Shown: positions 21,946-33,134 of the stretch, in pieces
Layout of the letters: each line of letters starts with the position of its first letter
Numbering within the stretch: position 1 is the first letter of the stretch
DNA from: Sialis fuliginosa
Lineage: Eukaryota; Arthropoda; Insecta; Megaloptera; Sialidae
Direction of reading: 5' to 3'
Assembly (NCBI GenBank): GCA_961205875.1
Contig: OY540815.1
Coordinates: 10,726,001 to 10,790,000 of the forward strand
Length of the DNA stretch: 64,000 nucleotides
Made by a program: the position numbers and the translations under genes
Notes under the pieces: generated by a model
The model's database searches: none
What the model was told of the DNA's origin: nothing
The model's input: the letters and a program-made list of their open reading frames with translations, nothing else

Positions 21946-22270
21946 AACTAGAATTTATCGCGACTTCACCCGCGTTTGATTCGAAATCCCTTTCATTTTT
22001 ATAATTTTTATTTTAAAATATCATACAATTATTTATCACATCTATCAATTTATTTTTATGTTTTTGTAAGGAAAAATTATCATCTGTTAATTTTCGGACC
22101 CTTATCTCAATATCAATTATTATCATACAGTCTTAACTAATTCCAAGATCGGAGACTTATAAACAATGAAAGTCCCATGAAAATCAGTTCAGTAGTTTTG
22201 GTGTCAAATCATAACGAACAGACAGCAACTTTTTATTTAAAACTTTCAAAATTGATTATACTGTATATAA
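21946..22270 (+). repeat. Degenerate interspersed repeat ('CGCGACTTCACCCGCG' family)
   Basis: It opens 'aatttatcgcgacttcaccc' and carries 'ccaagatcggagac'. It closes with 'aaaatcagttcagtagtttt' and 'gaacagacagcaac', the same order as in the better-kept copy at 15,522-15,880. It is more diverged and non-coding. The 63- and 78-codon frames around it fall within repeat wording. Confidence 0.55.
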
Positions 22271-22574
22271 AAGGACGTATATTAAATCAAAAAAGGTACA
22301 CAAATTACTATATGAAATTTTTTAGCTGGTTAGATAAAAATCCCTATTTTATAAAAATCTTAAATTAATTTATTTGAAAATATTATATTTTAAATTAAAT
22401 ATGAAATAACGTCATATTGTAACATTTTTTTATTTGTTTTTTTCATGAAAACTAAATAAAATATAAAATCTTATTTTATATTTTATTTATTCGTTTATAA
22501 ATTCATTCAAACAAAATTGTCAAGCTACTAGAAAGTATACAAAGTTGGATACGACATTTAACTAAGTTAGTGTT

Positions 22575-22725
22575 AAGGATTTCCGAAGGTCCTGTACATA
22601 TTTACGGAAGAGGACGCGCGCCCTCGAAGACCTTTCCAGTTGTTTACTTGTCTCCCATCCTCCACAGGTAGTGGGAAGTGTGTTTCCATGTTCGGAGATT
22701 AAACATTCTCGCGGGGTGTTTACGA
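22575..22725. promoter_or_regulatory. GC-rich island, possible exon or conserved element
   Basis: About 150 bp of distinctly higher GC ('aagaggacgcgcgccctcg', 'tctcccatcctccacagg'). It is open in one frame on the plus strand up to 'CACAG|GTAGTG', a possible but weak donor. It is also open on the minus strand over 37 codons from an ATG near 22,691. Neither translation matches anything I know. Its composition marks it as constrained, or as an isolated repeat core. Confidence 0.3.
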
Positions 22726-22873
22726 TTACCTAATGTGATTAAATTACTATTTAATGGAATGATCTCGATTGGTGAGACACGTTTTTACATTTAATTAAAA
22801 CGCGAACTTTTCTTCTTGGGAATAGTTTTATTTACATTGTGCTTTAACTGATTTTATTTGCAATTTTCTCTCG

Positions 22874-23502
22874 TATACAGGGTGCCCAAGATAAGCGTGA
22901 AATGCATGGGAATTTCCTTAACGGTAAGAGATACAGATTCGGTTAAATGAGATGAATTATTTGTAAGAAAGTCGAAGTACTAAATACTAGTGATATTTAT
23001 AAAGTATTTTATTACAAATATTTAAGTAGGCCATGAAAAACAAACATTGTTAAACAAAAAATACCTAATAAATGAATATTTGAAAACAATAAACTTTTAC
23101 AAAAAAAATGTTCTTACTTTTTTTCGAAAATAAGTATGACAAGTTACATATTGTTGTAAAGTAAAAAACACGTAGTGGCCCATAAGAAAAACTAAAATTA
23201 GGGCTTGTAACTCGGAAACTAAAAGAGATATAAAAATTCTAAATACGTCAATCAATTCTACACAAATAGTGCTTTAAGAAACCGTAAACAAAAAGTACCT
23301 ATCTACTTTGACAAAAAAGTTATGGCCATTTAAAAAATGTCCGTATTTTCAGATTTTTGGGTATACCGCCTAAACCACATAGAATTTTTAATATATTTTG
23401 ATGTAGTAACACTCATCACTTCTTTACAAATAATTCATCTCATTTAATCTTACCGTTTATGAAATCCCCGTGCATTCCACTCTTATCGGAAAAGCCTATA
23501 TA
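22874..23502. mobile_element. Foldback element with a 'TATACAGGGTG' left end, about 630 bp
   Basis: Left 'TATACAGGGTGCCCAAGATA' and the following 90 bp ('gaaatgcatgggaatttcc', 'aacggtaagag', 'taaatgagatgaattatttg') are matched in reverse complement on the right (about 23,418-23,502: 'aaataattcatctcattta', 'cttaccgtttatgaaatcc', 'gtgcattccactcttatcgg'). The interior is AT-rich without a transposase. It belongs with the elements at 28,746, 34,503, 39,905 and 42,032 in build, though its sequence is distinct. Confidence 0.8.
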
Positions 23503-23504
23503 AA

Positions 23505-24115
23505 CATTAAAATTTTCAAATCGACTCTTGTATAATCAAAAAAGTATTTTTATAATAAATACAAACGATTTTTTAATGTTATTATTAAAGTAGGTACCTA
23601 TGAAATTTTTAAACAACTTAATATAATTATTTTTTTGTTATTATTATTACATTAATTATTGTTTGTATATTTATATTTAATTTAGTAAAATAATGCCATC
23701 TCTAATATTGATAATTAATTATATCTACCCCTATTTTGATAAACACATAGATCAAATATATTGTTATATTAAATAAATTAATCAAATTTTAATTAATTTC
23801 GACATTGTAATCATATATAAATTGAAATTTACTCATATGTACGTCAAATTAAATAGAAATTATACATATATTACTATAATACAGGTACACCCGCCAGCGA
23901 TTTATATTAAAATCAATTGGGTTAAGTTTATCAAGCTTTATTTAACCTAGATCATTTACTCTAGTCGTTATTGAAAATTAAATACCGTATGGTTTTATTC
24001 ATATTAAAATTATTAATAAAAAGGATGAAACTTCGCAGGACCAGTTTTAAAAAATCGGTATTACCTAAAAATCTGAAACAAACGCCATTTTCGTGATTAA
24101 TTAGTAGGTATAAAT
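23505..24115. other. AT-rich non-coding DNA
   Basis: Low-complexity AT sequence with no recognised feature. Confidence 0.5.
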
Positions 24116-24117
24116 AA

Positions 24118-24898
24118 TTTTTTGTGGCGTTTAACAGGGCAATCAGTAGAGTCAATTTTATTTTATTTTTTAAACTACACTCTATTTCATGTTATATCTT
24201 TATTTATTATTTATTATTTTTTATATTTTTTTCTGTATTATTTTGTATATGTATGTATCCTTAATTCTTCTTTCATATCATGTATCATTTTGAGTAGTTC
24301 TACACTGTATTTAAACGGTTTTTAGAATAAAGATTTATTCTGTTTTATTATTTCTTACATATCGTTGAAGAGCTGATTATTTTACTGTAAACAATTATTC
24401 AAATACATTTATTGTTAAGTTATTTAAATCATTGTACCTTATCTATTTTTTCTATTTTATCCACAAGGTAACTTTTTCTATTACTAAAAATAACTATACA
24501 TTTAAAAAATTACTTACAATTAGTATCAAAATTTTAATAATATAAATATCAAAATCAGATTAAGTAACAGTATTGTTTAATAAAACTTATATTGCTGGCA
24601 AGAATTGGAGATAAAAAATACCACTTTGAATGGTTCGTTTTAAATTTAATTAGGAAAGTTGTATTTCAACATAAAATCAGTTTTCTAAGAATTAGGGTGG
24701 ATCCAGACTATAGAGTCGGTTTCAGTACGATCTCACTCCAGTCAAATATTCAGTATAGTAATACTGTATCGGAGCGTGATTGGACTGAGACCTGAGCGAT
24801 ACCTATAGAGTGAATGATTTCATTGTTTATTATTTATTTTATCCGATAATTTGGATTGACTTTTAATCCTACTACCGGTCCTGTTAAACGCCAAAAAT
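24118..24898. mobile_element. Possible transposon with 'GGCGTTTAACAGG' ends, about 780 bp
   Basis: 'TTTTGTGGCGTTTAACAGGG' on the left is answered by 'CCTGTTAAACGCCAAAAA' on the right. Inversion beyond the terminal ~20 bp is weak, so this is a short-TIR element if real. It encloses a second palindromic block at 24,712-24,803 around 'CAGTATAGTAATACTG', itself opened by 'gggtggatccagactatag'. No coding capacity was found. Confidence 0.45.
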
Positions 24899-24965
24899 AT
24901 ACATAATATCCATAACCAAAACTAGTGCAACAAACATGAAAAATGAATATTATTTCGGATCTCTA

Positions 24966-25262
24966 ATGTCCGGTATTATAAAGGAGCTAGCAAGCACTTT
25001 CAGATGGGGTATCAAACTTATATGACAGTTTTATTGGAGTTTTTGACAGATAATTTCATGCATAGGAAGTAAAATTAAAGATATGTAAAGTATATTTACT
25101 AAAGTGTATTTTCTAACCTTGATTAAAAACGGTAAAAACCAACTTACTGCGATTGCAAATATCTGTTAAAAACTCTAAGAGAAATGTCATACAAGTGTGA
25201 TACCTCATTTGAGGGTGCTTGCTAGCTAGCAAATTTGCTAGCTCCTTTATAATACCGGACAT
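24966..25262. mobile_element. MITE, about 295 bp, with 'TGTCCGGTATTATAAAGGAG' ends
   Basis: The terminal 27 bp ('TGTCCGGTATTATAAAGGAG' then 'CTAGCAA') are identical at both ends in inverse. Imperfect inversion continues inward past 'atgacagttttattggag' / 'ctctaagagaaatgtcat'. Flanking TAA at 24,964-24,966 and 25,262-25,264 would fit a 3-bp target duplication as made by PIF/Harbinger transposases (family knowledge). The ATGTCCGG/CCGGACAT ends leave a one-base ambiguity. The right arm holds an extra 'GCTAGCTAGC' block. Confidence 0.85.
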
Positions 25263-25264
25263 AA

Positions 25265-26900
25265 GTAAAACGGTTTTCGCAAAAATACCTGGTCCTTTGA
25301 AGCTGGATACTGGATACCCTGTAACATATAGTATATGTCGTAATATATTAGAAATATAGTATATGTCGTCTTCTGAACATACGTAACTGTATTTTTATTA
25401 ATGTAAAATAGTATCTTCGTTTGAGTAAATTATAATTAACCGAAGAGTTTGCCAGACAAACATTGTTGGCGAACATGATTGAACAAATTCCGATAACAAT
25501 GTCGTTCATTCTGGGAATGATTTCCGTTATACAAGTAAAATTTCAATTGATAACGACTCGTAAATCAGGCGTTCGTTTTACATACAAATTACTGATAACT
25601 GCGGACGCTTTGTTCGCGTATCCATTATTAACAAAACCGCTATAACCTAATCAATCATTTATAGATCCATTGTAAAAAAAATACATTAATTGTGTATACT
25701 GGTTAACTCTCTACTAGACAATTCTGTTAATATTTTTTGTTACATTATTACAATTGAATCATTCATGAAAAATAGGATTTCTAATTTAATTTCATAATAA
25801 AAACAAGACCTTTTTAGTATAATTTTCATAATAAGAACAATTTAGTAATAATAATAATATGTTACTATGTTATTACATAATATGTATAAATATACAATAA
25901 CCATTGCAAATTCAATTTGATATACAGTACGTATAGACATTAAAAATATACACAGGCTGTAGAAATACGAAACATAAAGAAATCAATGTTATTTCAGACA
26001 CACGAAAATGTTTACTCTTCTGTTAATATTATGGCAGACTCGTGAATACATTTTTTATATTTCGTCATTGATAAGTTCCCACAAATCATTAACAAATTGC
26101 AGAAAATATAAAATTGTTAGTAATTTGTAAAAAAAACTTCTATTAGTGTTTTTGATCAAATTCAAGAACGAAATTTGAAACTAACTATTTTGAATCAAAT
26201 ATCAAATATATACTCTAATAAAGTGATTTTCATCAGAAAAGTAAATAATTCATTCATTCTTTACAACCAAAATTATAAAGAAATAAACCATTACAAAATT
26301 GCTTTCAAACTCTATACAATAAAGGGTTTAAAAATCTACCGTATAACCTTATTAATCATTTATACCCATTGTGAGAGTACAAAAAATGCCATAGAATTAG
26401 CTACACACATAACAATTGTCCCTGTTGGTTGTTAGTTTAATTTATTTCTGTAATAAAATGGTTATTGAGTTTTTGGATAAACCTAAAGGATGTGGCCAGA
26501 CATAAATCACATAAAAATGAATTACATATGATGAGTTATTTTGTTTAATTGTTTGATAGAGGATATGACTTTTGATTTGTACAGTTTTGTTTTATTTGAA
26601 TCGGATTTAAATGAATGACATTTGAATACATTCACGAATATTGAATGATTTTAGATATTGTGGGTTTTGAAAGGGTGTCACATTTGTAATACTCGTTTAG
26701 ATAATATTTTTAAAATCTTTCAAATTCTTACTGCAATCATAAAAAATAAAATATTTTAACATTAAATATAACTTACAAGGAACATATCGTCGGTGCGCGT
26801 GCAAAATCTACCGTCACAAATGTATCATTTTTTCAGGAAACAATACAAACTTTATAATATTTCTTGACACATATAGCTTATAATTAGCAATTATACGTAC
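25265..26900. other. AT-rich non-coding DNA
   Basis: A short direct repeat 'atatagtatatgtcgt' occurs twice near 25,331 and 25,355. The segment 25,435-25,650 is somewhat GC-richer with a 60-codon frame and no known content. The 86-codon frame at 26,175-26,435 is Ile/Asn/Lys-rich and looks like chance. Confidence 0.4.
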
Positions 26901-26921
26901 TAGTATAGTTGCAAAATATAA

Positions 26922-27110
26922 CTGTCAGTAGTCTTAGAAAAGTATTGGCACATAGCAGAAATTACCAACAATAGTAAAGCAGTTTTTTTCCCATAAAAGC
27001 ATTCCATTGAAAAATGTCACATAAGTTTTGCAAGCGAAATAGTTCGTATACATGGTGCCATGACATTTGAAATGTAACGGTTCTTAAAGAAAAAAAAAAT
27101 ACAATTTCAT
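26922..27110 (+). mobile_element. Possible Tc1-like element end
   Basis: 'AGAAAAGTATTGGCACATAG' (26,936-26,955) resembles the 'CAAAAGTATTGGCACA' ends typical of Tc1-like transposons. It is followed by 190 bp of mixed sequence. No opposite inverted end and no transposase were found, so it would be a fragment. Confidence 0.35.
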
Positions 27111-27514
27111 ACGCTAAATAAATTAAGATCAGACAAAATTTCGATAAAAATTATATAAATATACTGAGGTGACATGAATTCTTGTATTTTATATTTACGG
27201 GTATGAGAGTTCATCTAAAAAAGTTTGGATAGTATTTAAGCGCGCAATATTTTTTGTACTTTGAGCATTAAATATATTGTATTTAAACCTTTAAGCAATA
27301 AAATTCTGAATTCTGACCATTATACTAAACAAGTGACATTAAAAAATATTTTTTTGAGCAATAACATTTTCCGTTTTGAGCATATTTGCATTCATTATTA
27401 TTATATAATTTAATTTGCTTTAATTTTATAACATTTAATAAAATAAAATAAGGTAAACCTGAATAATATGCCGTTACAACTATCAAATATCACGTGTTGA
27501 AATGTTAGAATAGA

Positions 27515-27530
27515 CCTAACCTAACCTAAC
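27515..27530 (+). repeat. Short (CCTAA)3 tract, insect telomere-type unit
   Basis: Three perfect CCTAA units plus one C. TTAGG/CCTAA is the ancestral insect telomere repeat. At 16 bp this is an interstitial trace, not a telomere. The 'ctaacc' wording continues loosely for about 50 bp. Confidence 0.6.
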
Positions 27531-28244
27531 GAAAACTAACCAACCCAAAACTAATCAACTCGATTTCGACCCAATTGATTGCCCTAACCAAGGACAGTTA
27601 ACTTGTATTTTATTAGAACATCAACTCTGTACGATTTATAAATTATATAAATACATGATATTGCTCATTTAGTAGAACAAATCTCACCAACCTTATACTC
27701 ATTTAGCCATTTTAAGGAGTAATGTGTCATTTTATTTCTTTAATGAACAAAAAGTATTTTCTTAACGCTAGTTTATATTAACTATTACTAAAACACAAAA
27801 AATAATGTTCAATATTGTTTACAAATGCTACATATAATAGTTCATTAAGTTTATTTAATGCTGTTCACTATTTCTCAAACAATTTAAAATAGTGCGCGTT
27901 TAATTTGCTCCCAAAAAGTTTTGGAACCACTGTAGATACCAAAGGAATTATGCCTGAAAAAAAAATACTGAATTCGAATTTCATTGTCAATATTCCAGGG
28001 TTTAATAAACTTATATAATATTTTATAAGACTTTTCCCATTTCACCAAATCCTCATATAAAAATAGATTATATTTAAACATGTAAATATATTCATTACCC
28101 CGCAGGGTTTGTTCCAGCATTCCACTGCGTCAAGTAAGTGACATATTTTCACAAAACACGTCTCGAGAATATTGGATTAATTCCATATAAATATAATAAC
28201 ATTATCGTTCGGATATTAGACCGTACACGGAAATTTAATTTATA

Positions 28245-28450
28245 ACTTTCCCCATTGACTGTGCCGCAATGTGTGTATGCGATGGGGGAGGGGGTCCTGA
28301 AAAGAAACGCCTGGGTGGTAGAGGGTCCCTGGGGCGTAATACAGTGCAGACTTCTCTCATGGGACTTCTTTCACTTGGCACTCAAACATTCGAGTGCAAA
28401 TGAAATAGAATCAATCACTTACATACGAAGAAAGAGACCATGTTTTGGGT
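28245..28450. promoter_or_regulatory. Unassigned GC-rich island
   Basis: About 200 bp of higher GC with 'gatgggggagggggtcctg', 'ggtagagggtccctggggcg' and 'gcactcaaacattcgagtgc'. The last forms a small palindrome with ends GCACTC/GAGTGC. A 77-codon plus-strand frame crosses it (28,255-28,488) but shows no domain. It could be a conserved non-coding element or an unrecognised exon. Confidence 0.3.
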
Positions 28451-28579
28451 TACGGATTTTTAGATATTATTCAATCGGGGGATTTTAGTGAGATGTTTTT
28501 TTCGTGTTCTACAGATTGTTTTATTTGTTTTGTAGGTGGGACGATGTGTGCTCTTTTTTTCTTTTTATATTATCTGTAT

Positions 28580-28601
28580 GATGTATGTATGTATGTATGT
28601 A
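28580..28601 (+). repeat. (GTAT)n microsatellite
   Basis: About five perfect GTAT units. Simple sequence, no further meaning. Confidence 0.8.
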
Positions 28602-28745
28602 CTATGTAGTTACAATATTTGAATGATTTGTATATACGGAAAAGCTTTTTTTCCTTATAACGTCAACATAATATGTAAACAGTACTTCACTTTTCTGTAT
28701 AGGTGTGTCTGAATATATAAATATGCTTAAGTCAATATAATAATA

Positions 28746-29343
28746 TATACAGGTTGCCCCGTAAACATACCGACAAACTTTCAGGAGGATTTTGCTTTTT
28801 GGTTTAAATTTTTTGTAACTTGGAAAAATGATAGTTCAAAGTATGCTGATCAAATGTTGTAATGAGTGCAACCTACAAAAACCTATAACTTCTGCTCCAG
28901 AGGGCATCCAAACATTATATGTTTATGTTTATCACCTAAAGGATCAATTTTTAGAAATTTTTGTAAATGTTGAAAAGTTCTTAGAATTAGTCAGACATTA
29001 TAAAGAAATATTTTTTTAGAATTTTTTATAACATTTATTTATTATATAAAAAAGTGCCCAACAAAAAAAAAACTAAAAAATGTCACCAAAGGATCTAAAA
29101 AAAATTATTTGTATTCATTGACTAATTCTTTAATTAAAATCATGTATTGTTTGAAGCACAAATTATGAATTTTTGTAGATTATACTCTTTACAACTTTTG
29201 ATCAGCACACATTACATTACTTTTGTGTGGGGTCTTTCTTTTGCTCTACTGCTAAAATAGTTAATTAGCGTACATAAGTTAAGTTTTGATGTCTTCTACA
29301 ATTCCTAAAAGTTTGTCGATATATTTACGGGACATTCTGTATA
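28746..29343. mobile_element. Foldback element with 'TATACAGGTTGCCCCG' end, about 600 bp
   Basis: Left 'TATACAGGTTGCCCCGTAAA' continuing 'cataccgacaaactttc' is mirrored on the right by 'aagtttgtcgatatattta' and 'CGGGACATTCTGTATA'. Inversion also holds further inside ('tatgctgatcaaatgttgta' against 'caacttttgatcagcacaca'), so each arm is about 150-190 bp. The 63-codon frame at 28,828-29,019 starts in an arm and is not taken as a gene. Flanks are TA-rich. Confidence 0.8.
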
Positions 29344-29349
29344 TTCTAT

Positions 29350-30210
29350 TTATAATTTGTAACGTTGAATAAATAGTGGATTTTTCAACCATCTATAAGA
29401 GAATTAAAATAAACGTATCCAATTTTGTGAGTTTGGTAACAAAGTACTATGGAACTATAAATAACACAAAATTCAGAATTCTGTTAAAGTGTTAGATAAT
29501 CTAGTTTATATAATCATATTTTTTTTCATTTATATGAAAAATTTTCTTTAAGTTTCCGTGTGAATTTTTTTAAGCAGTACAGTAAAAAGTTAAAACTAAA
29601 TTATACATTTTCAACACTTAAACTAAAATCCTTTTTAATAATATAATAATTGTACCTTAATAATTTATCAAAATGACCGCACTAGGTTGAGCAAAGGGTT
29701 GCTGAAGAAAAAACATATCATGTAGGTACATACGTTCGCACGCATCCGTTTCAATGATGAAACAATACCAAATACATTATTCATCCTGAAAACCCGACAC
29801 AACCGCAGCAATGCATGCATTCTTGATAACAGTTAAACCTGTTTAATTAATTTTAAGGTATATTGTATCCTGTTCCTATCTAAATATAGTTATCCCGCGC
29901 TACGCTAACTACAATAAATTCACAATAATCTTGTTTTCCTTTTAAACACGTACAAATACGAATATATGTATCTATGTAGATTTGTAGATTGTAGATACAT
30001 ATGGGAACATGCATTCAAATGTATATTTATGTATTTCATAGTGCTAGATCAATAATCAATTATATATTTGTTTATGTATTTAATTTTGTTTAGTTATAAA
30101 ATATCTTCATATTCGATTTTCTTCAATTTCTTTTTTAAATTAGGTGCTTTGATTTCTTAACGCGCATGATTTTTGACCAAAATACTAAAATCAAAAAAAA
30201 TTGAAACAAA
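29350..30210. other. Non-coding DNA
   Basis: Mostly AT-rich. A more complex patch at 29,675-29,830 contains 'gcagcaatgcatgcattc'. No gene or repeat boundary is supported. Confidence 0.4.
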
Positions 30211-30218
30211 AATATTTT

Positions 30219-30428
30219 TACTAATCGATCTCGTTTCGTGTAAATTGAAGCCATCTCAGTCTCATCTCGAAAAAAATTACGAGAATTACAAAGAAAATTA
30301 GTATCGTCTCTTCAAAATTTCAGATAATCTCGTCTCGTCCGAGTTTAAGTTCTTCTCGGACTCGATCTAGTTTTTAGACCAAACCGAGACGAGATCGAAA
30401 AAATTCTCGTATCTGCGTGCAGTCCTAA
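30219..30428. repeat. 'TCTCGTCTCG'-rich foldback-like repeat
   Basis: Many TCTCG/CGAGA words occur in both orientations ('cgatctcgtttcgtg', 'ataatctcgtctcgtccgag', 'aaaccgagacgagatcg'), so the two halves are partly self-complementary. It ends 'gtatctgcgtgcagtcct'. A non-coding, probably non-autonomous repeat. Confidence 0.5.
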
Positions 30429-30429
30429 C

Positions 30430-31785
30430 CATTTTTATTAAACTCAAAATTCTTATATTTCCATTCCATCATTATATTTTTATTACTTAATGTACCCCTT
30501 AATATATGCGAACGTGTCACATACATGCATATATACTTCTATATCCCTACTATAAATAAAACGAAGCTCTTTAGAAATAATATGATTTACTTAATGCACT
30601 AGGCGAAGTTGCATTTAAATATGAAGTTATGGAGTGCGAAGGAGTCATTCATGCCTTTAGGGCATTGAAAAATTTGAAAATTTACATACATATATACGAG
30701 CATACATAAATCAGGGGATTTTATATTATTCTAATAAATATACATAAGCTATAAGGAGTAAGGAGAAACTAGATTTTCGAATAAGTATATTTTAAAAGTT
30801 TTTTTAATATATCTACTCTTGTTTTAATGATTCATATATTAGGGATCAAAAGTAGATACACACAGCAATATTTTTTAAAATATTTAACTTATAAAATGGA
30901 ACAATTTATTTTTATATTTTTCATTCAGATACTTTATTCGATTTGGCGTTTTTGTATTAATTAACATATATACCACTTCCAGTGGCTAAATATTTTAATT
31001 GCCATGAACGACAAACGTTTTCTATAGAATGAATTTCCGGAATGTTTCCCGGCCAAAGTAAAAAATTAATTCCTATCTGTGTTTTTTTTTCTTATTAAAA
31101 AATAGTTTATTTAAATAATTTATAATTACTGGACGTTAGCCAATATTCCAAAAGTGTTTAAATAAATAGAAATATTTTTTATGGAATACGTTAAATAAAT
31201 TTATAATTTACCTTAGCTAGGACAATATCCAGACATGAATCCTATAGAAAACGTATGTCTTGTAATAAAACTTACCTAATTAATAAAATAATTTCTTAAA
31301 CTGAAAGTTTTAAAATTCAATTTTGACAGTTTGTAGCCTCAAACAAAAAAGTGTATAAAATGGTTAAATAAATTTAACACATAAAGTTTATTTCTTATTA
31401 TTTATAACTTAATTACTAGGGAGAGTGTGGAGACCAAACATGCAGCTATAAAATAATTATAATATTCGCTATTTAACGACAAACTTTAGATATTTCAGGG
31501 AAAACTTGAGGAATAAATCTTTCGGAATAAACTGTAAAGTAATTAAAGTCACTTTCAACTTCTTCCTTCGCGTGTAGTCACGTGCCATAAGTTTTACAAA
31601 CTTTTCAATGTGTATATGTATGTATCTATGCGTGTGTGTATACGACAAAAATACCGAACCTATACAATAATTACACAACCACACAAAAAAAGTGTAAGGT
31701 ACCTAAATACGACCTATATAGCATTGTAGTATTGGTCGAGCATTGTCAAAACCCGAATTTTTGGAATTTTCTACTTACCAGTTTT
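30430..31785. other. AT-rich non-coding DNA
   Basis: No supported gene. The 71-codon minus-strand frame at 31,469-31,684 contains a His/Thr/Ile simple run from a microsatellite-like stretch and shows no domain. Confidence 0.45.
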
Positions 31786-31791
31786 TTTTTT

Positions 31792-32079
31792 ATTATTTGA
31801 GCTTGAATTTTGGGTTTAAATTGATTTTTTCAATGTTGGCTACTAAAAAAAATTTCTCGAGTTTCGTTCACAAAAAGTTATAAACAATAAAATTATAATT
31901 TAAATACGATCAACATTTTTCTCGTAAACGGCAAAACGTTTTCTGATGATTTTTACGTCAAATTTTGTATTCATAAATTATAACAAAATCCACTTTACAG
32001 CTAAAAAAAACGATTTTAGATGTTTAGTAGCCAACTTGGAAATATTCAACCTAAACCCAAAATTCAAGCTCAAATATAA
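31792..32079. mobile_element. Foldback MITE, about 290 bp
   Basis: 'ttatttgagcttgaatttt' continuing 'gggtttaaattg' and 'ttggctactaaa' on the left is mirrored on the right by 'tttagtagccaacttgg' and 'cctaaacccaaaattcaagc'. Arms are about 55-60 bp. The interior is AT-rich and non-coding. Confidence 0.75.
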
Positions 32080-32084
32080 AAATA

Positions 32085-32990
32085 TGTTTTAAAATGTCTT
32101 GGGAGCAAAAAATTTATTGAAAAATTGTTTCATTAAAGGAAAGTTTTAAATTACAGGTTCCATAGTCATGACTTAACCATTGTTCTCAATTTACGGGTGA
32201 ACATTAACTCATAAAGGCGGTAAATAACGGAATATTAAAATTATTTAATTTTATTTAACATTAATTAAAAAATGACAGTTAATAAAATAATATCTATTAT
32301 TGTACTTTTATTTAAAATATTCTTATACGGTAGCTTTATTAAGAAATATATAGATTACCATTTTGTATTCATAAATAAAACATATCGATGTTTCAAATCA
32401 GTATTTAATTATATCACTCCCAGGTAAAACAATTGTACGATTTAATTAAACAAAATCTATAATTAAGTTTGCTTCATTTTGTGAGAGAACGTGTGGGTTT
32501 ATGGAACAATCAGAAATTCAGGAAATGTTTTAAAATAAAATTATACATTTATCGTTTATATTTGAACATGCCTCTAAGGGTTTTCATACAGACAAAATGT
32601 TATAAATTGATTTATTGATAATTTAAAAAAAATAAACATTAAAATAAAACATTAAATATGTCACTGACTTTCAATTACTTACCTACTAATTAAGTTTTTA
32701 TCTCGATTATCTCGGACTTAATTTACTTTATTCATAAAAGTGTCATATTTCTCGATTTTTTGTGATAATATTCGATAGTATCCAATTATATTACATAAAA
32801 TATGATAACATCCAAAAAAATAAATAAAGAGCGTTTCTCGGTCGAAGAATTTATTACAACAGCACTTCATATTTTAATTATAAAAAAATATTATTTTCTT
32901 TTCGTCAAATAAACATTTTTCGATGGATTGAAATAATCTTCATGTCACTCGATGAAATACCTCTATAGATTACGTAAGTAGAAAATAATG
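32085..32990. other. AT-rich non-coding DNA
   Basis: Nothing is supported apart from a small AGTCATGACT palindrome near 32,165. Confidence 0.5.
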
Positions 32991-32994
32991 GACA

Positions 32995-33130
32995 TTTTTT
33001 CGGTCCTTAAGGGACCCTTATTTTTTTAGATAGACATCAGGTGTGCAGAACAAAGTAACTACATTCAACTGTTGACAGATTCTGTGACGTCAGCACTTCT
33101 ATTCAATGTTATTCTCTCGCTTTTTTGTGC
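32995..33130. promoter_or_regulatory. Candidate regulatory island with a consensus CRE
   Basis: A perfect TGACGTCA palindrome (33,085-33,092), the cAMP-response/ATF-CREB site, lies in a patch of higher complexity. Near it are 'gtccttaagggacc' (near-palindrome) and 'atcaggtgtgcag'. Function is inferred from motif and composition only. Confidence 0.3.
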
Positions 33131-33134
33131 AATT

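Noticed and set aside
24712-24803. Palindrome around CAGTATAGTAATACTG as a separate MITE
   Set aside because: The arms match only loosely and it sits inside a larger candidate element, so it is noted there and not listed separately.
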